Positions 10,177 through 22,461 are shown, numbered from the stretch's first letter. The stretch is DNA of 64,000 nucleotides from Sthenelais limicola (GCA_942159475.1 OW804096.1:111574194-111638193); one strand, 5' to 3'. Program-made: numbers and translations. Notes: generated by a model from the sequence alone, not told the origin.

Positions 10177-11060
10177 ATTTCAGCCTTCACTTCAGCCACA
10201 ATACCGTATCATTGGTGAGCCAAGTCAGCCGTGGACCTATGCCTGTGAGTCAGGAAACAGCAACACAAGAAAATCACTCAGGACTGACAGTTAGCATCAG
10301 GGCTAGGACTATCTGTATAATAAGATTCATTACATTTATTAAATGCGAATTTGACATTTAAGCTTCAATATGCACTGAGTAAATACTGTAAAATCAGAAT
10401 AAGTTCCAAGCCAATTTCAGTGGCTTTTCATAACCCTAATGATAATACCAGGTGGTTGTAATAGTTAGGGCTCCTGAAAATGTTTTGTTGATTGTCACTG
10501 GCTGCCTTTGTCGATTTGTCCATCTAAGAAAAGGTCATGTTGATTTAAGCTCTCAGGAGCCCTATGTTGTACTTATAGTTATTGTTGTACATAAGGCAAA
10601 GATGTATTTAACAAGTTGTACCATACCATACACAAAATAATTAAAAATACCACGGTGTGAATATAATATTCAGATTTGATACCAATCACCAAATTTTTAA
10701 TTACTTTGTGAGTCACATACTTAGTGTTAGCCAACAGAGATGACCCCCATATACAGGGTCGTTGTGAAGACTCTCGAGTCAGTAAAATGGGGGAAGTTCA
10801 AAGTTCTCTACAAACTACTCAACCAATTCCTATTAAACTGTATGTCCTTAATCTATATTATTTTGCAATGCTTACAGTACATTCTTGGGAGAGGATGTGG
10901 TCGAGAATAGACGGTGGTGTAAGAGTATAAAGAAAAAAACACTGTGGCATTGCAATGGTTTAGATTGAAAATAGAAGTCATTTCTGCCTTTTTCCATGGG
11001 AAAAAGCGGATGGTCACTGACAGTCTAGCGCCCAGTGCCAGAGGCTTATTAGGTAGGCCT
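10177..11060. other. Intergenic stretch, nothing recognised
   Basis: Upstream flank of CMTR2. No coding signal or clear repeat was seen. No TATA box was found close to the CMTR2 start. Confidence 0.4.
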
Positions 11061-11400
11061 ACCTGGTCAAGTCGGCCCAAAACCAAGTCGGCCCTTGCCA
11101 GCTCGGCCCCCTCCAAAAACTAAGTCGGCCAACACCCTAGGCCAGCTAGGCCCAGGGCCACAATCCTCTACTCATTTCACTGCATGACTTAGGACCACCA
11201 ATTTTAGGGCTAGTTGGTATGGATTAGGGTTAGGCCTAGTAGTGTGATTTTAGGCTATTTAGATCATAAATATTTTTATTTCTTGGTCAATAGTGAGGAG
11301 GAGCATATATAGGTTCTGGGCCGAGTTGGTCTACCCTTTGGACCCACTTGGTCAACCGCATGGGCCGACTTCACTCATCTGCCGGGGTCGACTTAGTTAG
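11061..11400. repeat. Inverted arrays of an AAGTCGGCC motif
   Basis: On the left (11067-11130) the motif AAGTCGGCC occurs three times with a CTCGGCC variant. On the right (11318-11400) the same motif appears reversed as GGCCGAGTTGG, GGGCCGACTT and GTCGACTTA. Opposed subterminal motif arrays are typical of foldback or other non-autonomous DNA transposons. Ends could not be fixed. Confidence 0.45.
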
Positions 11401-11460
11401 CGGAAGTCTATCTCTAATAATATGGGAGACGGCCATTGAGTTGAGTTAAGTTCGACTAAT

Positions 11461-12536
11461 AGTCAGCGGACCTGCCCCTCGAACGCCAGACGTATAGGCC
11501 CCGGGACCTATGGGCCCAGCTCTGGACTTATAGGCCCCAAGGCCCGTTCGCGTTGGACATATATGCCCCGGGGACGTATGGGCCCAGATACGTCAGACTT
11601 ATAGGCCCCGCACATATTTTGTTATCCCACCTCCTCCTTCCCCACTACTGTTACACCCCCCTCTTCCTTCCCTCCTTATTGGGAGACGGGAGGAAGGGGT
11701 GTTTTACATGTAGTCGTTTTTCAATTCTTTATGAGTTCTCAGCTTATTAAACTTTTATGAAGTCACATAGCTTTGTATGAAATCTTTTTCTGGAGAACCG
11801 TCCCCCTTGAGGTAGATATCGACCGCACCCGCTTTCCCGATTTTTCTGAAAAAGGGGTACTTTTGGGGCAGCTGTCTCCGACCTGACAATCTTAAAAAAA
11901 GGGGTGTATTTTACTGGTTCACCCGGAGAAAAATAGAAAAAGGGGGTGTACTGGCGGGCCCGGAGAAAAACAGAAAAAGGGGTGTATAGAGAAAGCCAGT
12001 AATGGCCAGTTATTTTGGATAAGGGGTAGAAAAACGGGGGAAATGCCATCCAAATCCTCGAAAAAGGGGGTCTAAAATTGATGGTAGGGGGCCTATTTCC
12101 GGGGATAAGGGGGTGTTTTTGAAATTAGGGAATGAGCGTTGGTGTCACCCTAATATACTGAGTGTGTGTGTGTGGGGGGGGGGGGGGGGGCTCTACAACA
12201 GTATATTATGCCAGAAAAAGACATTAGAAAGATGCCTATAATTATGTGTTCCAATTTATTTTGTGAACAATGTATCCACTGAAGTGGAATATACTTAGGC
12301 TATAGTTCAGTTTTTTAACCCGGGGCCTATACGGTACGTCCTACAGCCCTGTAACGGTCGGGGCCTATACGTCCAAACGGCTGGGCCTACCGGGGCCTAT
12401 ACGTCCAATGCGCGGGGCCCATACGTCTGGGCCCATAAGTCCCGGGGCCTATACGTCTGCACCCCTGCCCCTTCATCTTGAGATTCTATGTATCGGGACA
12501 TACGCAGACGCAGTCGCAGAGGCAGGTCCGCTGACT
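11461..12536. mobile_element. Non-autonomous DNA transposon with inverted ends and motif arrays
   Basis: The ends are inverted: AGTCAGCGGACCTGCC at 11461 and its complement ending at 12536. Inside each end is an array of GACGTATAGGCCCCGGG-like units alternating with TATGGGCCCAG, facing inward on both sides (11490-11610 and 12315-12470). The centre has no transposase; it holds K- and F-rich shadow frames and a GT/G tract. Flanks share AAGTTCGA or ACTAA-like text, so an 8-base target duplication (hAT style) is possible but imperfect. Confidence 0.65.
12162..12190. repeat. (GT)n plus poly-G tract
   Basis: Six GT dinucleotides followed by a run of 17 G. Simple repeat. Confidence 0.9.
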
Positions 12537-13211
12537 AAGTTCGATAGGCCTATATAGGGCCGGCTTGACAGTGAACCGGCTCATTACTGGTACTAAGGCT
12601 AAGCGATTGTATACTTTTTAATGGATATATTACTTAAATACCACACAGGTTGCAGCTGCTATAAAGAAAGATGGAACAAGACATAATACTCACATCATGT
12701 AGGGCGATGGACATGCGTTGTTTACATGCTGTATTATCGCCCATGCAGGGGGCGCTGCCGTCATAATAGTTCATTTAGCTACCACTAAACAAACAAAGGC
12801 GCGGAGGTGCTTGTACGAAACAGAAACCAGCCATATCCTATATTCTAAGAGTAAGTTAACTACTCTAACATCGGCTTTTTGTTTGGATCACCGTCTAAGG
12901 TGAGAGTTTGGATTTCTATTATGGTACCGTTTTTCTACACGTGAAGTGGATTGTTATCGTTATCTTATTTAGTCTTTAGGATGCTGAATTCTAAGCCAGA
13001 TCAGATATGGCGGCAATGTGGCGATGCCAATGGGGTCAGGTTCAGGGAGTAGTCTACTATTCTGCCTCTGCGTATGTCCCAATAGATGCAGAGCCAGTCG
13101 TTTGCTGACTAGGGCATTTGGGCCCCGGACCTGGACAATTGGGCACCGGTTGGGAATTATTTGTCATATACAATGACCGAACTAAACAGATAGTTACCGT
13201 ACGGTACCGTC

Positions 13212-13247
13212 GTGTGTGTGTGTGGGGGGGGGGGGGGGGGGGGGGGG
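13212..13247. repeat. (GT)n plus poly-G tract
   Basis: The same GT-then-G structure as at 12.2 kb, with about 24 G in a row. Confidence 0.9.
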
Positions 13248-13281
13248 AGCAGCTAAGGGGGGGAGCAGCTAATTTAGCCAC

Positions 13282-13610
13282 CTAAAACTTGCGAGCTAGC
13301 ACCGGCTGACTGAAAGGGGCTTTTGTGACTTCGCATCTCTGATTGACTGTTGTAGCCGGGAGGCGGGGCTATAGTGGTGCTTTCACGATCATAGAAAATG
13401 TCATCTAACAATGATCCATGCTTAAAATAACCCTAGGCCTATACCTATCCTTAAATTGGTTGTCCTAAGTCAATAAAGGTACTACTCAGTGGACTGTCCC
13501 GACTAAAAACTCACTAATAAAAGTAATTACTTGATTGGTAAAAGCCTGCTAAGCCCCGCCCACCGCACATGGCTTCATTCGGCCAGCCGGTGCTAGCTCG
13601 TAAGTTTTAG
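13282..13610. mobile_element. MITE with 27-base inverted ends
   Basis: A 329-base unit whose left end CTAAAACTTGCGAGCTAGC is matched by the complement of the right end with one mismatch (G/A) over 27 bases. No coding capacity. The interior phrase TTGTCCTAAGTCAATAAAGGTA has a relative at 5661-5684. The target duplication is unclear. Confidence 0.75.
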
Positions 13611-16215
13611 CTTAAAGTCCTAGGCAGACCCTGGTAGGCGAATGCCGGTCACGTGTCACATTGTAACTGGTAGCGATTTTGGTCTAGCAACCAGCACATT
13701 TTGTTATAGTTTGAAATTAATATGCACAGGAAAAATATATTCTATTATGAAATCTACTTATCATAAGTATTGTCACCATTTCCGAAGAAATTCCTCTTGA
13801 TAACAGGGCTATAATGATTAGATTCAGCTCATTGTTTACTACTCGACCCCCTGGACTATGAGTCTGGTGCAAACATGCCATAGCAACTCATAGGGAGCAG
13901 GGTTAAAATCGCAAAGTTCCATCCTGGATTTCTTAAATTCTACAAAGTTTTAAACATTATCAACCCTCTGTGAGTATTTTCTTGGCAATACTGTACATTT
14001 CTATGAAGAATCTAGAATTATTTACCCAGTTTCTGACCGTTTTCTGAGCATGTGAAATTGAGCAATTTAGCACTGGTAACACAGAGGCGCGGCGTTCGTT
14101 GTCATCAGACAATATGTGCTGGCATATGCCATAGCAAAATTAATGTAAGGCTTGGGCAAGCCCGGTCTCAATACCTTACCCTGATGTTTCGCCTTAGCTA
14201 TTGGCTTTTATGTTTTTGAGTGTTAAAAACATTTCATATAATGTATACCGATACCGATATGTGGTGGTGCAATCCTTTCATGACATGAAGACATCTGAAT
14301 CAACTCTTTCGTGGTCTCCGGGATCATGATATGTGTCCAGATATTTTTATGGACTTCTTGAAAAACCAATTTGGTCCCGATATGGAGAGAAACTGCCGGT
14401 TTTCTTTTCCAGATACCCCAGAGAGTTTTCCTTCCCTACGCACGGGTCAGGACTCCAGGTTTGATCACTGCCTTCCAAATACACCATCCGTGTATAAGGG
14501 TAGACAAGTGTCTTCACCGCAACCTGGTTATGCAAATTGTTTGCTGGGGAATGTGTCAATTCCATTGCTGGAAGAGGATTCTAGGTAGACCGTTAAACAA
14601 CCTCAGGGTCAGTTCGTACAGTCTGGCTGTGTGCCTTCCATGGGTGGTAGAAGATCGCTGATGCCTGATGGATGCAAGTATTGTATACAATGAAGATCGT
14701 ACGGCGGTTATCTGCCGGAATTCCTTCATTGGCAAGGGCAAGAGCCCTAAACCAAAATCCTTGACCCTTTCCGTGACACGTATGTCAGGTTATTCGCGGC
14801 GATTGACGACCTCCTCTGCTCCTCTGCCTTATCACGGCCACCAGTACTCCGCTCCTCTGCGTTCCCCTTCTCCCGAGGAGCAGGGGAGCATAGGATACCC
14901 ACAAAATCTCAAAACTCATATGCTTGGCCATTTTGGCCAGCTCCCCGTGCTCCCCACTCCAACAAGTATTAAGTGTTATTGTTAATGTATATATCACCAA
15001 AAATAAATTGGACATTATTTGTAGTTGTAAATTGTATATTGTTCTTAGATTATGACATTGACAGTGTCTGAAATTAACTTTTTTTTTCATCCACCAACTT
15101 GGCGGGTATACATAAATTTACTTACCTGCAAATTAAACCTCAAATAAAAGAATCTCAACTGATTTCAATCACACAATTCAATTATGAGAAAACTCCATTC
15201 TTTTTTTCTTTTTTTTACAAATAATTCAGGGATGAAAGTGTTCAGTATTTTGACATAAATCAGTATTTTTTGATCATTTGTCATCACCGATCGGTAGTGG
15301 GCACCACTCTACTAGGCCAAAACATGTCCAAATGATCCTCCCTATATATCTACTTCCACCTATTATATATTTCTTTATCTCCAACATATACTCAACTGTG
15401 CTTCCAAGAAATAAGGAGCTACTTCATTTTCCAGCCAAAACACAAAATAGTCTCATTGTTTTGAAGAGCGATTATATTAAAACTCCTAAGTGTAGAATCA
15501 AGTGTCTGGTATCAATTGATAGGCAATGATGTGCCCTAGAATTGATTCTATTTGACCTAAGATGTCAGTGCATTTTTTCAGTTATTTGTAAAAACCCTAA
15601 AAATACCCCTCTGGAAGAGCTGTGGCTGCCACAGAAGAGGACCGACCCATTTCCGATGTAAATTATTTATACGTTTATCATGTACTGTCTTCGGAAATAA
15701 ACAATATACAATACCCTTGACCTTTGAATATGACTTTAAGAGTTCAAGAAGAATTCTCAAAATTTTTATATCTAATTCCACTTATAAAGTTTGTGTTCCA
15801 TCAATATAGTGGATATTGTCGATGATATAATATTTTGTATAGATTAAATTTAATATTTTAAACTTTTTTTTTTAAAAAAAACCTCGATGATTAATATTCC
15901 TCAAGGGTAACAGAATGGCACCCGGCAGATATGGAATCAGGAGATTTTGGAGATCTAGAATCGATCAAAAAAACATTGTATGACCCAAAATGCAAGGTTC
16001 ACCCGGGACCCCTCCTGCCTCCGGACTATAATGATCCAAACTAATATATCTTCGAAATTTAAATAAATTGACCCAGATCAGGAACTCAGTGGGAAGTATC
16101 GCTTTAATGGTACTCCTACATATTGCTTAGCCAGACATCGATAGGAATAGTTTACTCCTCTTATCTACAGACCTGCCACTTGACATATTTAATTAATACT
16201 ATAACATTCATTCCA
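13611..16215. other. Gene-free stretch upstream of the 16 kb gene
   Basis: No supported gene. Around 14290-14990 both strands carry several medium open frames and less AT-rich sequence, which could be an old degenerate transposon, but I recognise no domain. The rest is AT-rich with short homopolymer runs. Confidence 0.35.
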
Positions 16216-16245
16216 GATCTGATTTCTTGTGAAAAAGACATCGAG

Positions 16246-17019
16246 ATGGACAAGGAATGTAAGATTGTAACTCTCAGCTGCAGCCACACCTTTGACACAG
16301 ATGTTTCTGAGCTTGTTAGTCACTACAAGCTTAACCATGGAGATGTTATAAGTGATGGAGAGGACCGATTTGCTTTTGCAAAGATTCTCTCCTTTGATCC
16401 TAAAAAGAAATGTTATAAGCTGATTGACAACCCTGACGATTCGGGATCTGGATATTTGACTATTCCCCACAAAGACATCCTTGACTCGGTTACGGACTTT
16501 AGGAAAACGTACTCCAAGATCATCGAAGACAGTCCTTCTATAATTTGTTATGCCTCAAGAAATGACCATTTTGTAAAATCCAAGTTCCAAGGTTCCATTC
16601 CCGAGAATTTGGAGTTCAACGTTGAATTTCAGTGGGGTGAACTCGAATCATTTAATGTAAGGAACAGCCCAAATTCTGAGTGGAAAGATTTCGACTATGA
16701 CACTGTCACTCTAAAAGAAATTCAGGAATTCTTTTCTGAATCAAACAAACCGAAAGGTAGTTTTGCTGTGACTGTCAAACTGAAAGGGGATAAGTTCAAA
16801 GAATACAAAGAGAAATATAGAACAAAAGGAGAATATTCCTGGATGAATGCTAAACCCAAAATCCCTCGTGGATGGAGCTTAGAAACTGGCAGTAGCTCTG
16901 GCGGTAGTGACTTCAGAAATTGGACCTGGAAATTTAATGGTCCTGTGGATTCTCAAGAAAAGGCTCTCGAAAAAATGAAAGCATTTTTAGTGGGATTCGA
17001 GTACGATATTGATATGTGA
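16246..17019 (+). CDS. Hypothetical protein, 257 residues, single open exon
   Basis: I do not recognise this protein. It is mixed alpha/beta in composition, rich in K, D, E, S and F, without a signal peptide or membrane segment, so probably soluble and intracellular. Visible segments are a CSHTFDTDVSELVSHYK start, a KDILDSVTDFRKTY helix, a basic KLKGDKFKEYKEKY stretch and a C-terminal WTWKF. The base composition is less AT-rich than the flanks and the frame is open throughout, which supports coding. The ATG was chosen because an intron-like acceptor (TTCATTCCAG at 16207-16216) lies 29 bases upstream, suggesting a 5' untranslated exon further left. The open frame also extends upstream to 16123 in poor-quality sequence. 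Confidence 0.65.
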   Translation: MDKECKIVTLSCSHTFDTDVSELVSHYKLNHGDVISDGEDRFAFAKILSFDPKKKCYKLIDNPDDSGSGYLTIPHKDILDSVTDFRKTYSKIIEDSPSIICYASRNDHFVKSKFQGSIPENLEFNVEFQWGELESFNVRNSPNSEWKDFDYDTVTLKEIQEFFSESNKPKGSFAVTVKLKGDKFKEYKEKYRTKGEYSWMNAKPKIPRGWSLETGSSSGGSDFRNWTWKFNGPVDSQEKALEKMKAFLVGFEYDIDM

Positions 17020-17261
17020 TTTCTTATATGGCATACGGTCATTGCTATCATACTACATGTTTAATAGTGGTAGAGTACTGCATGAGCACTATTATTCTTA
17101 CGAAGTACGTACTACACCTGCTTTCTAAAAAAATAAGTAGATGTATTTTTTGAATAGTGAATACATTAATGTAAGCATCATGCCTTTAGGATCTATATAT
17201 AGGTTTAACCTAGACTGATACGTACACAAATTCGTCGATCTAAGTGTTCACTTAACAATTG

Positions 17262-17289
17262 ATTCTTTTCTGAATCAAACAAACCGAAA
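17262..17289 (+). repeat. 28-base exact copy of part of the 16 kb gene
   Basis: Bases 17262-17289 repeat 16728-16755 of the upstream coding sequence exactly, from ATTCTTTTCTG to AACCGAAA, in the same orientation. Neighbouring bases differ on both sides. Confidence 0.9.
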
Positions 17290-17294
17290 CTGAA

Positions 17295-17418
17295 ACGATT
17301 TAAATATGTGACAAGACTATGTAAACATCTGTTCTGTGGTTTTAGGCCTTCATTTGATTGGTCACAATATGTAACCTGCATACTTCTTTCAATATGTGCT
17401 ATGTTAATCCAGGAAGTT
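17295..17418 (+). repeat. Dispersed direct repeat, copy 1
   Basis: About 124 bases starting ACGATTTAAATATGTGACAA, repeated at 18078-18205 with few differences, including a 6-base insertion in copy 2. It follows directly after the 28-base gene fragment. Confidence 0.85.
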
Positions 17419-17634
17419 CTAATCTTTAGATTTGTTATTGAGAAATACATGTAGAACTTCAATATATGCTAGACATTTTTCATCATGCTACGATGACATA
17501 TATTCATATCCAATCGTTTCATCCCCAAAGGTTCTATGTTATTCCGAACTAATACCTTGAGAAACTGAAACACCTTGTGTCAATGTCGCCTCATTAATTA
17601 TTGATACCACCAGCAATATTAACCACTTATGGAA

Positions 17635-17768
17635 TCGAGTTCAGAGCGGGCGGGAAATGTAGAACTGAGTTTGGAGGTGGAGTGATACAACACAAAGCCG
17701 AAGGCTGAGTGCTGTATCACTCCGCTGGAAAACAAGTTCTACATTTCCCTTGCCCATGTAGAACGAGT
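17635..17768. repeat. Foldback element, about 62-base arms
   Basis: The left arm contains GGGAAATGTAGAACT and GGAGTGATACAACAC. The right arm contains their complements GTGCTGTATCACTCC and AGTTCTACATTTCCC. The loop is only GAA, inside GCC-GAA-GGC. Arms agree at roughly three quarters of positions. It could be a MITE or be transcribed as a long hairpin. Confidence 0.7.
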
Positions 17769-18077
17769 ATGTACCAAAAGTTTATTAATATATGTACCAT
17801 CTTCTTCCTTTAGACGTGACGTCATAAAACAAGTCCCATCGATAAAGCACTAGTTCTACATCAGTTCACAGATATGGAACTCCCGGTTATAGAATGCGCA
17901 TATACTAATTGTCTTTGTATTTTGTTTATATTTGCTTTTAATCTTTACTCTGCAAGTGCTGCTGATTTGGTATGTAACCATAAATATTGCTATGTGATCC
18001 ATCATTAATATTCAAATAATGCCTATGAGTGTGATATATTTGTTTTATAGTTTTCAAAGATTATTCTCGATTATGTT

Positions 18078-18205
18078 ACGATTTAAATATGTGACAAGAC
18101 TATGTAAACATCTGTTCTGTGGTTTTAGGCCTTCATTTGGTTGGTCACAATATGTATTGTAACCTGCATACTTCTTTCAATATGGCTATGTTAATCCAGG
18201 AAGTT
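18078..18205 (+). repeat. Dispersed direct repeat, copy 2
   Basis: Second copy of the 17295-17418 unit, 783 bases downstream, same orientation. Confidence 0.85.
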
Positions 18206-18711
18206 GTAATGAGTGGGATGAAGGCCCACCAGTCAGTTATTTGATTTTTAAAGGAGGGTATGCATATGGAATTATTGGTTAATAGACTTGAATAGACTAA
18301 AGTATGCATACGCTCCTTTTTTTTAATCGCTTTTTCTACAAAAGAAATGTGACCGGCCACCCTGTCGGCCCTGTTACGCAATTTGGTGGAGTGGAGCACA
18401 TGGTGGGAGTGGGGGTAGTAATCTATTTTTTTAGATCTTATGTAACACAAGGTGCTGTTTGTTTTGGTTGAAGTGGTGGTGGGGTGGAGGAGGAGTAGTA
18501 CTTAAGCTGTAGTGGTGGAACTAGACAATTTCATTGACCAAATTGCTCCAAACCGCAAATGTCATTTTTCAACCAACTTTCTTTCTGACTCACTTTTTTC
18601 GACAGACAGAGGAAAGAGATTGGTGAAAGGGAGAAAGTTAAATAACATTGCAACTACATCCAGTTACATTCTGTCAGATCTTTATCCATGGATCTGTACA
18701 GTTATTAGACT

Positions 18712-18849
18712 GTTAAACTGCTTTCCAGTGATAACAGAATTCTCTAATTAATGGGGTTTTATCCTTGGATCTGTAGACTTATCTGTACATCTGTTAAACT
18801 GCTTTCCAGCGATTACAGAATTCTTTAATTAATGGGGTTTTATCCTTGG
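18712..18849 (+). repeat. Tandem duplication, 81-base period
   Basis: The text GTTAAACTGCTTTCCAG through GGGGTTTTATCCTTGG occurs at 18712 and again at 18793 with a few substitutions. Confidence 0.8.
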
Positions 18850-20031
18850 TTGATCTATTGTTACACAACTTGAAGTGATGGTTCGTTCTGAGCACTAAAG
18901 CTGATTTTAGCTGATGTTCAGTGTTGTATTGAACATGGAGGTTGGTTTAGGGTTAAAAATAAAGAAGCCATCAGAATTAATCATTATGTAGCTTGACTTT
19001 GATTTGCAAAAAAATAAAGCTTGTGTGACTGTCGTTACCCACTTGTTTGTGCTTTAAGTATTAACTCAGTGCAGTTCTATCGATCCCTGCGAACAAACAC
19101 TGAGAGAAAGATTGTTTGTATTGAGAGAAAAATAGCTCACATTGTTGTATCAATTCATGTCCTTTTCACAGCTTTAAATATTCTTAAAACCAAAGTAATG
19201 CCTTAACAAACAGTAGACTTTATAAGAAAGATGAAAGAATTTTAAATAGTTTATTTCTTATATTTGATAGTTATTTTACTGTTCTACCTGTGTAGACATC
19301 TACGACTACTTTGTCAACGCGTTACCTATATCTCTGTTGTCAGAAACCTACAGCTACTCACTCAACTTGTTTTTATACTAGTTTCCGATATGTATGGTTA
19401 GATACCAAATAAACTACAAATTCTATGTTATTTAACTCTATATGATTACCTTAATAAACTCTTCAAGTAGATGAGAACATCACTGAAGCTACATTAAATT
19501 ATATGACACACTCTTTTTCCCTACCCCTTCCCCGCCCCCTCCTTTCTTCTCCCCTCTCCCGCACCCTTGAATGTGAATTATACTGTACTGCCTCACTCAC
19601 TCACTGACAGTGAGTGACACTCTTTCTCCCCCCGCCCCCTCTCCTGTATCCCTCCACACAGTGCACTCTTCCCTGCTCTCCCTCTTCTCCAGTGTGCATG
19701 TGTTAGATAACACAGCTACCACACTCTCAAGTCATTCCCAGTCAGTATAGCACCTGACACTGACTTGCCCCCCCAGATCAGATGAAAGATTGAAAGGGGT
19801 GAAATGACCCTAGTCCTAGTTAAAGATGCATTACCAGCTGTGGAAGATCCTGAAATGAAATGACTATCCTTGAGATAAACACTCTAAACCTATCATATGT
19901 CCTGGAGAAACGATTTAAATGGAGAAAAACTGATTAAAAGTAACAAATTCAGTATCGGTTTTTGCTCTGCATACCACTACATCAGTGGCCTGTAAGTGCC
20001 CATTCAAGACAGGAGGGGTAGTGGGGAACCC
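18850..20031. other. Gene-free stretch
   Basis: AT-rich DNA with a pyrimidine-rich segment near 19500-19700. No coding or RNA gene was seen. Confidence 0.4.
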
Positions 20032-20330
20032 CTAGGCCGCTTTCGATTTCTTCACCAGGTGCACCAGGTGCACCGGGTGGATAGCTCGAATGCAGTATGG
20101 TGGGTCACCGGGTGGCCCAGCAATCCACTGACCTAATTAGGCTGGTGGACTATGTGGTCATGCGCAATAGGTCAATATAATTTGATCCTCCAATCAACTG
20201 AAGTAAACTCCATATAGTTCACCAGGTGGATTAGAATCATGTTCAGGCTCTGGTGCACTACACATGCGTATATTCTATTTCCTGCTCACCAGGTCAGTGC
20301 ACCCGGTGGAGAAGTCGAAAACGGCCCTAG
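20032..20330. mobile_element. MITE with about 35-base inverted ends
   Basis: A 299-base unit. The left end CTAGGCCGCTTTCGATTTCT matches the complement of the right end (CTAGGGCCGTTTTCGACTTC) with scattered changes, and both continue into CACCAGGTG or CACCGGGTG units. Those CACC(A/G)GGTG units recur inside both ends. No ORF, so it would depend on a transposase elsewhere. Confidence 0.75.
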
Positions 20331-22461
20331 TCACATACATGGGCAGGGTCTATTTTTATATAGTTTGGGTCCAAAGAAGCAAGCTTTATAGAAATAGGCT
20401 TTACAGTTTCTAATAGGCAATCAAGTTATTGGTCACAGTTAGAAACAAACAAACATACCTATCAGTTGGGTTTATGCTTCATTGAGCAATGAATCACCAG
20501 TAGGGGCATAATTGTAGACATTTATAAATGACTATGGTCTGATGATTGGCACTTAAAATTCAATCAATAAGTCCAATACTTAACTAGACACTAGGGGCCT
20601 GTTGTATAAGCTAAGGAGAGATCTTCCCCTGTAGGGAGGAAATAAATTCTTCCTATATGTGAAATTCCCAGCTGTTAGAAGTAGCCTATGTACAATCAAT
20701 GATGGGTAGGAATCTGTATTCTAACCCATGAAAGGAGGGGAAGAAAGTGTTACATAAATTACTTTCATATTGTAGTGTGGGGAGGGATATAGGTAGGGGC
20801 ACAGGTGGTATTTATATTTAAATGTAGTTAACAAGTTCAGAACTGAATCAGGCCTGATCTGGTTAGGGGGAGAGTGTGTGTGTGGTGGGGGGAGGGATGG
20901 AGGTAACCCTGGAGGAGGGGGGGGGGGGGAAGCTGCATGGGTAATCAGGGAGGAATGAACCTCTTCCAATGGAAAGAACATAGGCAAGAATCCAACACTT
21001 GTACAACAGGCCCCTGCTGCAATACCTTATTGCCTATGTGGTAATGATGTAATTTACAACGAAAATAACAAACATCTGTTTTACATGTGGAACAGAATTC
21101 CACAAAACGTCACACTATGCTAACGAGGTCAACTGAGATCATTAGCATATAGTGCACCCTCATTTCCAATATATGACGTATGCTAACAAGGGAGAAATCC
21201 CTGTGAAATATCTGGTTGAGGGACGATCCAATGGACGTCCATTCGGTGCGCACCGATTGGAAAATGCACCACTTCTTTTGTTATTTACATGCTTTTAATA
21301 GGTTCGGAATTCTTAGATATTCAGGGACATGTTTGGGTTGATCATATACATGGTGTATATGGCAAAAGGAAAAATTGCGCAGATTTGCGCATGGATAGCT
21401 GGTAGTGCATTTTTAAATAGCTGGCCCCCAGCCATTTATAGGCAATGAAATCCAATTAATAGGGGACCCATAACCTTTACAAGTATAGGCATCAGTAATG
21501 ACGACCAATTAGGCCTACATAAAAATAGGTATTTCCAATTTGTAGTAGCTAAAAACTAAGTGGGACGAATGGTATTTTTTTTTAAATAAATCTTTTAAGA
21601 AACCATCTTCCAGGAACTGAAAAAAATGTCTATTTCGTAACGATAGTTAAGTTGTTTGAAACAAGAGAAATGTTTTTCTAGGTAGGGGAAAAGGTAAATC
21701 TAAAACGCCTATTTTTCTTTTGTCCTTATCCAAAATTGTATAAGAATCTGTCCAGACAACGGTATTTGAATTTAAACACAACTCGGATACTTTTCATGTT
21801 TACCTAAGCATAAAAAGTAATAAACGTAGGCAGCGAGCCATATATGACTTCCGTAAATAAGGTCAATTATCACCCTCAACAAACCGTGTGCATGTTATCC
21901 CAGCGCCAGCCATTGCACCAGGAGCTCCGTTCATATAGTATCATATGTGTTGTGGAAAACATGTACAGATAAATACCTCCAGCTACACCATGATATTGGA
22001 CAGTATTAAGAGAAAGGTTGGTCTTGTCATTGGCTTTCATACTGTCATACACATTTTATGTGGATTAAGAGCGTATGTATTATTGTATAGGTTTTCATAC
22101 TATATATACCTCCCTAGTATAACGTACCATTTCCGATGTGTATAGCATACATGTATTGTACATTCAAAACTTTGTTGTGGCCTCGACTCATGAAAAGAAG
22201 GCTCTAAATGCAATTGATAATACACATTTTATATTAAATTTGAAGGGGCTGTATTAGACAGGAATTTAAGTGGGCTATACTGTAATATATAAATATATAT
22301 TATATATGGTGAGCTATGGTGGGTTTTTTCTATGCCTTTATAATAAACCATTGTTTATCATATAAGCGCCGATGCTGTAGCTATAGCTATGGCATTCCAT
22401 ACTGCACGAGAAACTTATAATAAAATGTACGTATGCACTTCTTATGTAGGTTATTCTATTT
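20331..22461. other. 5' flank of the P450 gene
   Basis: No gene recognised. It contains a GT/G-rich tract near 20875-20930 and AT-rich DNA. A P450 5' untranslated exon or promoter may lie here, but nothing distinctive marks it. Confidence 0.35.

Noticed and set aside
14331..14985. Cluster of 60-105 residue frames on both strands
   Set aside because: No frame dominates, no domain is recognised and no splice pattern supports a gene; noted only as a possible degenerate element.
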